Below are positions 16,093 to 24,122 of a stretch of DNA of 35,342 nucleotides, piece after piece. This stretch comes from an uncultured Bacteroidales bacterium (lineage in GTDB: Bacteria > Bacteroidota > Bacteroidia > Bacteroidales > P3): assembly GCA_946540365.1 (NCBI GenBank), contig CAMNIH010000003.1:1-35342 (forward strand), written 5' to 3'. The translations under genes were made by a program, and so were the position numbers. The notes under the pieces were generated by a model that saw only the letters and a program-made list of their open reading frames with translations, did no database searches and was not told where the DNA came from. The number at the start of each line of letters is the position of its first letter. The stretch's first letter is position 1.

Positions 16093-16521
16093 TCACTTGC
16101 CTAACACAAGCTTGGGGAGCGTGCGGTGCAGGCTGTCGGCCGTAGGCAGATTGAGATCGACCGGAGCCTGGATCGGCGGCAGCGCAGCGCGACGAGCCTC
16201 TAAGCGCACCACCACACTATCGTGGATGCGCTGGTAGGCGTCCAAATGCTGCGAGTAGTAGTCGAGGCTCTGCTCGACCTGCTCGCGGCTCAGATCCTGG
16301 GCCTCCAGCAGGCTGTCGTAGCGCTGCACGACAGCATCGGGCAGGCTGTCATAGCGGTACTGCGTCTCAACGGCATAGAAGCCCTCCAACTGGTAGGCCT
16401 CGGTCAGGAAATCAGTCATGCGCGCCTCGTCGATCACCCCCTGGGGCAATCCCTCATGATGGCAGGCCGCCAGCAGGAGCGCCGCAGCCGCCACCCATAC
16501 AATAGTTCTGTTCTTAGTCAT
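16093..16521 (-). CDS. DUF4296-family lipoprotein
   Basis: 142 residues. The lipobox ALLLAAC is followed by HHEGLP. The domain begins IDEARMTDFLTEAYQLEGFYA, the pattern of DUF4296, a family found in Bacteroidota and of unknown function. A helical middle (EAQDLSREQVEQSLDYYSQHLDAYQRIHD) follows. ATG 16521 (MTKNRTIV) is chosen over 16551, because the longer version would start inside a terminator hairpin and place an acidic/aromatic stretch before the signal peptide. The start codon is 9 bp after the T-run of that terminator. Confidence 0.85.
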   Translation of the reverse strand: MTKNRTIVWVAAAALLLAACHHEGLPQGVIDEARMTDFLTEAYQLEGFYAVETQYRYDSLPDAVVQRYDSLLEAQDLSREQVEQSLDYYSQHLDAYQRIHDSVVVRLEARRAALPPIQAPVDLNLPTADSLHRTLPKLVLGK

Positions 16522-16529
16522 ATCGAAGT

Positions 16530-16567
16530 AAAAAAAAGACAGGTCCGACATTGCTGACGGACCTGTC
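16530..16567 (-). terminator. Intrinsic terminator after the lipoprotein gene at 16587-17024
   Basis: Minus strand: a 10-bp perfect stem GACAGGTCCG/CGGACCTGTC (16538-16547 and 16558-16567) with a 10-nt loop is followed by eight Ts. The U-tract ends 9 bp before the ATG of the DUF4296 gene, which is on the same strand, so the hairpin could work as an attenuator for it. Confidence 0.9.
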
Positions 16568-16586
16568 GCTGATTCTTACACAAGAT

Positions 16587-17024
16587 TTAGTTCTTGCTGA
16601 GCTTTTTGGCGAGCTCGTTGGCACCGGCCTTGATACCCTCGTTGACAGCCTCAGTGGCTTTCTGGGTGGCTTTGGCTTTGATGCACTCGTTGATCTCGCT
16701 GCGCACGGCGGCGGTGAAAGCGTCGTTGCCCTGGTACTGGGCATAGCTGGCGGCGAGGACGCTCTTCATGCAGCTCTCGATGCTGCTGGCATCACCCTTG
16801 GTGCAGTTGCAGACGGCCTGGCCAGCCTCTTTGGCAGCGGCGAGCATGGCGGCATCGGCGTCGTTCTCGACGGCGGCCTCAACGGGGGCAGCCTCGGTGG
16901 CGACCTCTTCGACGGTGGCCTCGACGGTGCTGTCGACAGCCTGTTCAGCGTTCTTGTTGCCGCAGGCAACGAACATAGCGGCGGCGAAAACGGCGCAGCT
17001 AACAAAAGTCAGAACTTTCTTCAT
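16587..17024 (-). CDS. Predicted lipoprotein with conserved-looking cysteines
   Basis: 145 residues. Signal peptide with lipobox ending FVAC, lipidated Cys21. Next comes a low-complexity Ala/Glu/Val segment (about 28-55), then a helical domain with CNCTKG, SCMKSVL and ECIKAKA. Four cysteines in three short motifs suggest disulfides or a metal site in the periplasm or at the cell surface. I do not recognise the family. ATG 17024 is chosen over the frame's first ATG at 17105, because the promoter (17076-17106) lies between them. It has its own promoter and its own terminator, so it is monocistronic and probably well expressed. Confidence 0.8.
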   Translation of the reverse strand: MKKVLTFVSCAVFAAAMFVACGNKNAEQAVDSTVEATVEEVATEAAPVEAAVENDADAAMLAAAKEAGQAVCNCTKGDASSIESCMKSVLAASYAQYQGNDAFTAAVRSEINECIKAKATQKATEAVNEGIKAGANELAKKLSKN

Positions 17025-17075
17025 TTCTTTGATTTTTAAAGTTATACAATTATTTATTCTTTCTTTTCCGAGTGG

Positions 17076-17106
17076 CAAAATTACGACTATTAGCCTATAT
17101 GACAAA
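17076..17106 (-). promoter_or_regulatory. Promoter of the lipoprotein gene at 16587-17024
   Basis: Minus strand: TTTG (17103-17106), 19 bp, TAATTTTG (17076-17083). This is a full consensus match. It leaves a leader of about 45 nt, rich in A and T. Confidence 0.8.
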
Positions 17107-17158
17107 GAAATATAATCTTAAATAATATTAAATGGTGGCCGGATCCGCGAGGCAATGG

Positions 17159-17218
17159 AACCCCTACGGGGTTTGGGTGGGGAGTCAGTTTCTATTGAAA
17201 TGGAAACCCCTACGGGGT
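17159..17218. repeat. Pair of ACCCCTACGGGGT palindromes
   Basis: AACCCC-TAC-GGGGTT is at 17159-17173 and ACCCC-TAC-GGGGT at 17206-17218. Each is preceded by ATGGAA, so the repeated unit is about 19 bp. They lie between a promoter and the tRNA-Val terminator and look like the same class of short intergenic palindrome as those at 11195-11385. Confidence 0.8.
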
Positions 17219-17231
17219 GAGTTTCTTTAAA

Positions 17232-17261
17232 TTAAAAAAGGCCATCCTGTCGAGGACGGCC
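17232..17261 (-). terminator. Intrinsic terminator of tRNA-Val
   Basis: Minus strand: a stem of 9 bp including one G-T pair, GGCCGTCCT/AGGATGGCC (17240-17261), with a 4-nt loop is followed by six Ts and an A/T tail. It lies 15 bp past the tRNA 3' end. Confidence 0.85.
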
Positions 17262-17275
17262 GGTTGGCGTGCGGG

Positions 17276-17350
17276 TGGGAGTAACAGGGATCGAACCAGT
17301 GACCTCCTGCTTGTAAGGCAGGCGCTCTGAACCAGCTGAGCTATACTCCC
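17276..17350 (-). tRNA. tRNA-Val (anticodon TAC)
   Basis: 75-nt cloverleaf on the minus strand: acceptor GGGAGTA/TACTCCC, D arm GCTCAGCTGGTTCAGAGC, anticodon stem CCTGC-CTTACAA-GCAGG giving anticodon TAC, T arm with GGTTCGATCC, discriminator A. CCA is not encoded. It has a dedicated promoter immediately upstream and a terminator immediately downstream, so it is a single-gene transcription unit. Confidence 0.97.
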
Positions 17351-17369
17351 CTATCTCTCAAAGAGGATG

Positions 17370-17401
17370 CAAAAGTACATACTTTTTGCGACATGGCCAA
17401 A
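17370..17401 (-). promoter_or_regulatory. Promoter of tRNA-Val
   Basis: Minus strand: TTTG (17398-17401), 20 bp, TACTTTTG (17370-17377). The -33 box ends one base short of the stop codon of the upstream ABC transporter gene. Confidence 0.8.
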
Positions 17402-17402
17402 T

Positions 17403-19232
17403 TTATTTTGCAAAGGACTGCATCTCAACCAATTTCTTATACAGGCCCTCATGCGACATCAGATCGTCGTGGGTGCCCTGGTCGACAATACGGCCGCGGT
17501 CGAGAACCACGATCCGGTCGGCATGGCGCACGGTGGCCAGGCGGTGGGCGATGACGATGGCGGTGCGGCCCTGCATCAGGGCATCCAACCCTTTCTGCAC
17601 CTGCTGCTCGGCCTCCGAGTCGAGGGCCGACGTGGCCTCGTCGAGGATCAAAATCGGGGTGTTGCGAAGCACCGCGCGCGCGATGCTGAGGCGCTGGCGC
17701 TGTCCGCCGCTGAGGTTGAGCCCCCGGTCGCCGATGGGTGTGTCGTAGCCCTGCGGCAGCGAGGCGATGAAGTCGTGGGCATTGGCCACACGGGCCGCCG
17801 CCTCGATGTCGGCGGCGCTGTAGTGGTCGTTGCCGAAGGCGATATTGTTGGCCACGGTGTCGTTGAAGAGGATGCAGTTCTGGCTGACAAGACCGAAGAG
17901 CGACCGCAGCGAGTCGATATTGGCGTCGCGCAACGGGACGCCGTCGACCGTGATCGCGCCGGAGGTGCAGTCGTAGAATCGCGGCAGCAGGTCGACCAGG
18001 GTGCTCTTGCCGGCGCCCGACGGGCCCACGATGGCGATGGTCTTCCCCTTGGGGATCACAAGGTCGATATGCGAAAGGATGGTCGCGTCGGGGTCGGACG
18101 GGCGGTAGCTGAAACTGACGTCGTGCAGCGTGATATTGTCGCGGAAGCCGTCGATCACCCTGGCCTGCGGCGCCTCGACGATCACCTCGTCGGCATCGAT
18201 CACCTCGAGCATACGGGCCGCCGACGCCGACCCTTTCTGCAGTGCGTTGTAGGCCTTCACCACCGCCTGTATGGGCGGGATGAGGCGTGCGAAGACGATG
18301 ACGAAAAAGATGAACACCGAAGGCTGGACATGGCCGCCGATGACCTGCCATCCGCCGATAATCAGGATCAGCACCAGGGCCAGGGTGCCGAGGATCTCGG
18401 ACAGCGGGCTGGAGAGCTCGCGCCGCAGGGCCACCTTGACCATCGAGTGGACATAGTCGTCGTTGAGGCGGCGGAAGCCCGCCTCGCGGTCCTGCTCGCG
18501 GCCGAACGCCTTGACGGTGCGCAGCGACGTGAGCGACTCGTCGAGCCAGGCGAAGAGGCGCCCCAGGCGGCTCTGCCCCAGCTGCGAGTTGCGCTTCAAG
18601 CTCTTGCCGATCCGGGCGATCAGCCACACCCCGAGCGGCAGCACCACCAGGAAGAGGACGAACAGCTGCCACGAGACAAAGAGCAGCGTGGCACTGAAGA
18701 CCACAATATTGATCGGATCCTTGACCAAGGCCTCGAACGCGCTCACCACGCTCCACTCGATGTCGATCAGGTCGTTGGCCATGCGGCTGATGAGGTCGCC
18801 GCGGCGCTGATGGTTGAAGTAGCTGATCGGCAGGATGGTGACGCGATGGTAGACGTCGTTGCGGAGCCGTTCGATGAGGCCGTTGCGGATCGTGCTGACG
18901 AAGGTCGACGCCACATAGCGGCACAGGTTGCTCAGGAACGAACAGGCCAGGTAGCCGCCGGCGACCGTCAGCAGGCAGCGCCAGAGGCCCCAGGTGCCCT
19001 GCCAGCGGTGCAGATGCCAGAACGCCCAATCGGACAGCGCCTGCTGGCTGAAGGCCAGCGCGGGCTCGGGGCCCGTGGCATCGGCGGTGCCGAACAGAAG
19101 CTCGACAAAGGGCACGATCATCACATAGGATCCCAGATTGAACAGGATATGCAGCAGATTGAAGAAGACGTTGAATCCAATCTGCCAGGGGAAGAACCTG
19201 AGATAGCGGAACACGCGCAGGATGGGCTTCAT
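17403..19232 (-). CDS. MsbA-like ABC exporter (membrane domain fused to ATPase)
   Basis: 609 residues: a six-helix exporter domain (about 1-345), then a nucleotide-binding domain. The latter shows GPSGAGKST (about residue 401), LSGGQRQR (about 505), ILILDEATSALD (about 528) and IAHRLATV. This half-transporter would dimerise and flip a lipid or other amphiphile across the inner membrane; MsbA is the nearest familiar model. The open frame continues to 20957, but that part is out of frame with the true upstream gene. ATG 19232 (MKPILRVF) overlaps the upstream stop by 4 bp and begins the first amphipathic helix. It is the last gene of the sufC-sufD operon. Confidence 0.93.
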   Translation of the reverse strand: MKPILRVFRYLRFFPWQIGFNVFFNLLHILFNLGSYVMIVPFVELLFGTADATGPEPALAFSQQALSDWAFWHLHRWQGTWGLWRCLLTVAGGYLACSFLSNLCRYVASTFVSTIRNGLIERLRNDVYHRVTILPISYFNHQRRGDLISRMANDLIDIEWSVVSAFEALVKDPINIVVFSATLLFVSWQLFVLFLVVLPLGVWLIARIGKSLKRNSQLGQSRLGRLFAWLDESLTSLRTVKAFGREQDREAGFRRLNDDYVHSMVKVALRRELSSPLSEILGTLALVLILIIGGWQVIGGHVQPSVFIFFVIVFARLIPPIQAVVKAYNALQKGSASAARMLEVIDADEVIVEAPQARVIDGFRDNITLHDVSFSYRPSDPDATILSHIDLVIPKGKTIAIVGPSGAGKSTLVDLLPRFYDCTSGAITVDGVPLRDANIDSLRSLFGLVSQNCILFNDTVANNIAFGNDHYSAADIEAAARVANAHDFIASLPQGYDTPIGDRGLNLSGGQRQRLSIARAVLRNTPILILDEATSALDSEAEQQVQKGLDALMQGRTAIVIAHRLATVRHADRIVVLDRGRIVDQGTHDDLMSHEGLYKKLVEMQSFAK

Positions 19233-20983
19233 TGGCGTCGGATTTGAGGTGACGGGATGTCGGTGCCGCCGCGGCAGCTGAGGCGCTCGGCCCGGAGGCC
19301 TTTCTGCCGCAGCCGGTCGTAGACCGCCTGGGCATCGGCCCGCTGCGGGCACTCGATGGCGATATGCACGCGCGGATGATCCACCAGCCAGTCGTAGAGC
19401 GCGTCGACCACCTGCGTGTTGGCGAGGTCGAGTGCCGAGAGGCTGTCGGACAGCGCCACGCGGCAGCGGTCCAGCTCGCGGGCCTTGCCGCACCGGATGG
19501 CCGGCAGCAGGCCCTCGGCCTGGAAGGTGACCACGTTGACGTACTGGTCGGAGAGCATCAGCAGCGTGTCGCGGAGGCCCGACGGTGTGGCCATCGTGGC
19601 GGAGCAGCGGCGCATGGCCTCGGGCCGTGCGGCGGGATAGAGGTCGAAGAGGAAGACGTCGCTGCTGCGGGCCCCTTCGGCCTTGGTGGCGAAGTAGGCC
19701 TGGCGCCCGTCGGCCGTGACGCCGAACGAGATGGCGTCGTCCTCGCCGTTGACGGGCAGTCCCATGTTGGTGGGGCGGTTGCCGTAGGGGTCGTTGAGGT
19801 TGGCGAAGTAGACGTCGTAGCCGCCGAAGCCCTGCCAGCCGTCGCTGAGGAAATAGAGCGTGCGTCCGTCGGCGGCCAGGAACGGCCCCTTCTCGTTGCC
19901 TGCGGTGTTGATCCCCTGCCCCAAGTTTTCGGCCCGGCTCCAGTCGCCGTTGGCCAGCCGGTGGCAACGCCAAAGGTCGATTCCGCCCTGCCCCCCCTTG
20001 CGGTTCGAGGCGAAGACGAGGGTGCGTCCGTCGGCGCTGACCGAGGGCTGCGACTCCCAGGTGCGGTCGCCGTTCACCTGCGGCCCGAGGGCTTCGGGCT
20101 GCTGCCAGCGCCCGTCGACCCGACGCACACAGTAGATATCGCTGTTGGCATAGCCCGCCACGGTGCGGATGATCGAGAAGTAGAGCTCGTTGCCGTCGGC
20201 CGTCAGGCTGACCCCGCCCTCGGGGTCGCCGCTGTTGAAGGGCGCCGGCAGCTCGGCACCGCGGCTGAAGATACTGTCGTTCACCCGCTTGCTGCTGTAC
20301 AAGCGCCACACCTTGTGCTCCAGTTCGCGCGCATAGAAAGTGCGCTCGGTCGAGGCAGGCACCTCGCGCAGGTAGTAGAAGTACTGGCCGTCGGCGGTGA
20401 GGAAGGGGAGCATCTCGTTGTGGGCCGCCGAGCTGACCCCCGAGACGCGCTGCGGGTCGAAGGGGACCCGGTTGAGCTCGGCCTCGGCCAGGAAGCGGGA
20501 CCAGTAGAGGTAGTTCGACGCCTCCTCGTAGACGCTGTTCCAGGCGGCGTTGTCGCTCCCGTTGGCACGCTGGAAGTAGCGGTCCAGCGCGGCGACAGCC
20601 TCGTCGTACTGCTCGTCGGTATAGAGGATCAGCGCCTTGTAGAAGTGGGCCAGGGCGTCGGGATAGTCGGGGTTGAGGTCGAGGCAGCGGTTGAAGTAGC
20701 GGCGTATGGCGGCGGTGTTGAAGCCGTCTTTGACGGCCGTCATGCCGAGCTGGAACTGCACATCGGCCGACTGCGGGTTGCGGCTGGCGAGGCGTCGCAG
20801 CTGCTTTGCCGCCTCGCGATAGTGCCGTTTGTCGCAGTGGGCCATCGCCTCGGCATAGGCCTTGCGGTCCGCCGGCTTGACGTCCTGTGCGCCGAGCGGA
20901 TGGACGGCAGGGGCAACCACCAGGAGGCCGATGCCGAGACACAGCCGCACAAGCCACCCACGTATGCCGCTACAGCCAGCCAT
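19229..20983 (-). CDS. Exported TPR plus PD40 beta-propeller protein with a reduced OmpA-like end
   Basis: 584 residues. Signal peptide about 1-33 (ending LGAQ). TPR-like helices fill 35-150 (HYREAAKQLRRLA, QFQLGMTAVKDGFNTAAIRRYF). A PD40-type propeller spans about 190-440, with repeated blades such as SADGRTLVFASNRKGGQGGIDLW and AADGRTLYFLSDGWQGFGGYDVY. This order matches PorE-type proteins of type IX secretion, which end in a peptidoglycan-binding OmpA domain. Here the end only partly resembles OmpA (LVDHPRVHIAIECPQRADAQ, then LRQKGLRAERLSCRG) and lacks the GHTD segment. It follows sufD by 3 bp and overlaps the exporter by 4 bp. Function in the envelope is likely; the specific role is inference. 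Confidence 0.82.
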   Translation of the reverse strand: MAGCSGIRGWLVRLCLGIGLLVVAPAVHPLGAQDVKPADRKAYAEAMAHCDKRHYREAAKQLRRLASRNPQSADVQFQLGMTAVKDGFNTAAIRRYFNRCLDLNPDYPDALAHFYKALILYTDEQYDEAVAALDRYFQRANGSDNAAWNSVYEEASNYLYWSRFLAEAELNRVPFDPQRVSGVSSAAHNEMLPFLTADGQYFYYLREVPASTERTFYARELEHKVWRLYSSKRVNDSIFSRGAELPAPFNSGDPEGGVSLTADGNELYFSIIRTVAGYANSDIYCVRRVDGRWQQPEALGPQVNGDRTWESQPSVSADGRTLVFASNRKGGQGGIDLWRCHRLANGDWSRAENLGQGINTAGNEKGPFLAADGRTLYFLSDGWQGFGGYDVYFANLNDPYGNRPTNMGLPVNGEDDAISFGVTADGRQAYFATKAEGARSSDVFLFDLYPAARPEAMRRCSATMATPSGLRDTLLMLSDQYVNVVTFQAEGLLPAIRCGKARELDRCRVALSDSLSALDLANTQVVDALYDWLVDHPRVHIAIECPQRADAQAVYDRLRQKGLRAERLSCRGGTDIPSPQIRRQ

Positions 20984-20986
20984 CGG

Positions 20987-21915
20987 TCAGAGCTTGGATG
21001 GATCGATCTCGAAATGGGCCTCGTCGCCGTTGCAGGGCGACGAGCAGCGGATGGCGCAGTCGTCGCACGACCGCGACAGCTCGCCGTGCAGGCGCTTCTT
21101 GACCATGTCGCCCACCGCGTCGCGCAAGCGCTCGATGGCGATGCCGCGAATCACCTCGTCGCAGAAGGCATAGCTCAGCATGGTGACGGCCGTGCGCTCG
21201 CTGATGCCGCGGGTCTGCAGGTAGAAGAGGGCTTGCTCGTCGAGCTGGCCGATGGTGCTGCCGTGCGAGCACTTGACATCGTCGTTGTAGATCTCGAGGA
21301 AGGGGCGCGTGTCGACGTGCGCCTTGTCGGTGAGTAGGATGTTGCGGTTGGTCTGGTAGGCCTCGGTCTTGACGGCGCCGTCCTGCACGAACACATGCCC
21401 GTTGAAGCGGGCCCGGGCGGCATCGTCGATGATGCCCTTGTAGAGCTCGTTGCTCTGGCAGTGGGGCCGTGCGTGCTCAACGAAGATGTAGTTGTCGCAC
21501 TCCTGGTCGCGGTCGACGAGGTAGAGGCCGTTGGCCGTGAGCGTACACCCCTCGCCCTGCATGCGCACGACCACATTGTTGCGCACATGGCCGCCGCCGA
21601 GGGTGACGACGCACATCTCGAGGTGCGCGTCGCGCTGCATGGTGACCGTGAGGTCGGTCAGGTGCCGCTGGGGCGTGTTGACGCCCTGCAGGCGGTAGAG
21701 CCTGACGTGGGCCCCCTCGTCGAGGGTGAGGTGGATGCGGTCGACATCGTCCATGAGGCGGTAGTCGTCGCCGTCGCGGAGCATGAACATGGGTGCGTCG
21801 AGCGGGTGGCAGAGCACCAGCGAGGCCGTCTCGCCGCGGGCGGCGGCAATGGTCCGAACCGGCGACTCGCACCGCCAGCCGTCGGTCCACACATCGGGCA
21901 GTTGGTCTTTCCTGA

Positions 21916-21919
<4 letters not shown>
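20987..21919 (-). CDS. sufD: SufD, Fe-S cluster scaffold subunit (short form)
   Basis: 310 residues. The beta-helix core is clear (TRPFLEIYNDDVKCSHGSTIGQLDEQALFYLQTRG), with C217-S-H219-G, the Cys/His pair placed at the SufB-SufD interface in the E. coli complex. SufD with SufB and SufC forms the scaffold on which clusters are built. Usual length is about 420-450, so some 110-140 N-terminal residues are absent. The start is fixed by a 4-bp overlap with sufC and there is no room upstream. The tail adds C285-x2-C288-x3-C292-x3-C296 after KKRLHGELSR. Confidence 0.92.
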
Positions 21920-22683
<764 letters not shown>

Positions 22684-22745
22684 ATCTGCAATAGTTGTTT
22701 GAATCTTAATATAATACAATCATATTTACGGCCAAAGCCAATTAG

Positions 22746-22776
22746 CAAAGATACGCAAAAAAAGCAAACAGGCAAA
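22746..22776 (-). promoter_or_regulatory. Promoter of the sufC operon
   Basis: Minus strand: TTTG (22773-22776), 19 bp, TATCTTTG (22746-22753). Expected initiation is near 22740, giving a leader of about 57 nt. No obvious IscR- or SufR-like operator is recognised. Confidence 0.78.
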
Positions 22777-22978
22777 AATAAATTCTCCGCAGCGTCTTTT
22801 CCACCGCTTTTGCCGCCCCAATTATATCGCACACGACAGATAAAACCGCCACATCCACGCCTCCCTACCCCCTACCCCGCCCCACGCACACATCCCGCAC
22901 TATGCCAAAACACACTCAACATACTGACAATCTGCACACATAACAACCACACACCCCTACCCCACGTCATTATCAGGT

Positions 22979-23080
22979 CTACCTTTTCTTCAGTCGTTCT
23001 TCAGTCGTTCTTCAGTCGTTCTTCAGTGATCACTGAAGAACGACTGAAGAACGACTGAAGAACGACTGAAGAAAAGGTAG
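22979..23080. repeat. 102-bp perfect palindrome of 11-bp iterated units, copy 2
   Basis: Perfect mirror symmetry from 22979 to 23080, centred on TGATCA at 23027-23032. Each 51-bp arm is CTACC, TT, then three TTCTTCAGTCG units and a fourth ending GA. Positions 22985-23074 are identical to 9059-9148. The left flank TCAGGTCTACC (22973-22983) matches the right flank of copy 1 on the opposite strand. Beyond the perfect part, CCCCTACCCCACG on the left and CGTTGAGTAGGGG on the right remain partly complementary (11 of 13), with an extra segment on the left. Confidence 0.95.
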
Positions 23081-23220
23081 CGTTGAGTAGGGGTTATCAG
23101 GGCGTCAGGGCGGGGTGAGGAGGGCCTGGCGGAGGAGGCACCGAGGGCCTGAGGATGGGCATATACATCGCGCACGATACGACGAGACGGGGCATGAGGC
23201 ACGTTAAAAGAAAAAAGTTT

Positions 23221-23252
23221 TTTGGGCGGATCAAAATTATTGTGTATTTTTG
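23221..23252 (+). promoter_or_regulatory. Promoter of the S-adenosylmethionine hydrolase gene
   Basis: TTTG (23221-23224), 20 bp, TATTTTTG (23245-23252), a full consensus match. The ATG at 23262 is only 9 bp after the -7 box, about where transcription should begin. Confidence 0.8.
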
Positions 23253-23261
23253 CAACCGGGT

Positions 23262-24035
23262 ATGAAAACGCCAATAGTAACACTGACAACCGATTGGGGC
23301 GAACGGGACTTCTTTGCCGGCATGGTAAAGGGGGCCCTGCTGCAACATGTGGAGGGTGTGCAGGTGGTGGACATCAGCCACCGGCTGGAGCACTACAACA
23401 CGGTGACAGCGAGCTTCGTGGTGCGCCACGGCTGCCTGGGGTTCCCGGAGGGGACGGTACACCTGATCGACGTGGGGTCGCAGCAGCCGTTTGTCGCCCT
23501 GCGGGCCCGGGGGCAGTACTACATCTGCTCGGACAACGGGCTACCGGCGCTGGTGTTTGGCGACGAGGTGGAGGAGTGCGTCAGCCTGCCGACCCAGCCG
23601 GGCGGCATCTACAACTTTGCGGCCTACAACCTGTTTGTGCCGGCGGCGGTGCGCCTGCTGAACGGCACCCCCCTGGCCGACCTGGGGCCGCAGCACGCAC
23701 AGCTGATGCAACGGCCACGGACGGGATACATGCAGCAGGGGGAGTACTACCGCATCTATGTACACTACATCGACGACTACGGCAACGCCTACTTGGGGAT
23801 GAGCTACAAGGAATTCGAGGAGCTGCGCCAGGGGCGGCCGTTTGTGATACAGGTGAAGGAGATGACGGTGGGCGAGATCGCGGCGGCCTATCAGCGAGGC
23901 GGCAACGCGAGCGACCTGAGCCTGCGGCTGACGGTGTCGGCCACCGGCCAGCTGGAGCTGGCCCTGCCCAACCGATCGCTGGCCCAGCTGACGGGCCTGC
24001 GGGTCAACGAGTCGGTGCTGCTGCGGTTCAAGTAG
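23262..24035 (+). CDS. S-adenosylmethionine hydrolase (DUF62/SAM hydroxide adenosyltransferase)
   Basis: 257 residues covering the family from the usual start (PIVTLTTDWGERDFFAGMVKG) to the C-terminal motif VHYIDDYGNAYLGM. The family converts S-adenosylmethionine and water to adenosine and methionine; relatives are the chlorinase and fluorinase. I see no long halogenase-type insertion, so hydrolysis is most likely. ATG 23262 (MKTPIV) fits the family start; the in-frame TTG at 23250 overlaps the -7 box. The transcript is probably leaderless or nearly so. The gene stands alone, divergent from sufC. Confidence 0.88.
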   Translation: MKTPIVTLTTDWGERDFFAGMVKGALLQHVEGVQVVDISHRLEHYNTVTASFVVRHGCLGFPEGTVHLIDVGSQQPFVALRARGQYYICSDNGLPALVFGDEVEECVSLPTQPGGIYNFAAYNLFVPAAVRLLNGTPLADLGPQHAQLMQRPRTGYMQQGEYYRIYVHYIDDYGNAYLGMSYKEFEELRQGRPFVIQVKEMTVGEIAAAYQRGGNASDLSLRLTVSATGQLELALPNRSLAQLTGLRVNESVLLRFK

Positions 24036-24070
24036 CGGCCCCTGCGCCGCGCCGCGCCGAACCGAGGGAA

Positions 24071-24098
24071 ACAAAAAACGGGAGCCGAAGCTCCCGTT
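24071..24098 (-). terminator. Intrinsic terminator of the recX-DUF3078 unit
   Basis: Minus strand: a 9-bp perfect stem AACGGGAGC/GCTCCCGTT (24077-24098) with a TTCG tetraloop runs into TTTTTTGTTT. The very stable UUCG loop makes it a strong terminator. It also lies 40 bp past the plus-strand hydrolase gene, but the T-run on that side is poor. Confidence 0.92.
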
Positions 24099-24122
24099 AT
24101 CTATAATTTCCAAGCTGTAACC

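Larger units (their letters stand above)
22684..23261. other. 578-bp divergent intergenic region with skewed composition
   Basis: No convincing gene. From left to right it contains the sufC promoter (22746-22776); a stretch nearly free of G on the plus strand (about 22840-22975, rich in CCCCTACCCC and CACAC); the 102-bp palindrome; a G-rich stretch (about 23080-23200); and the promoter of the S-adenosylmethionine hydrolase gene (23221-23252). Open frames crossing it are low-complexity and lack family features. Confidence 0.8.

Noticed and set aside
19233..20957. Upstream extension of the exporter frame to an 1184-residue protein
   Set aside because: The extension is Arg/Pro/Gly-rich shadow sequence of the propeller gene in another frame. 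The real start at 19232 overlaps the upstream stop by 4 bp.
22699..23058. Open frame crossing the sufC-hydrolase gap and the palindrome
   Set aside because: Pro/Thr/His low-complexity sequence ending in the repeated palindrome units; runs through the sufC promoter.
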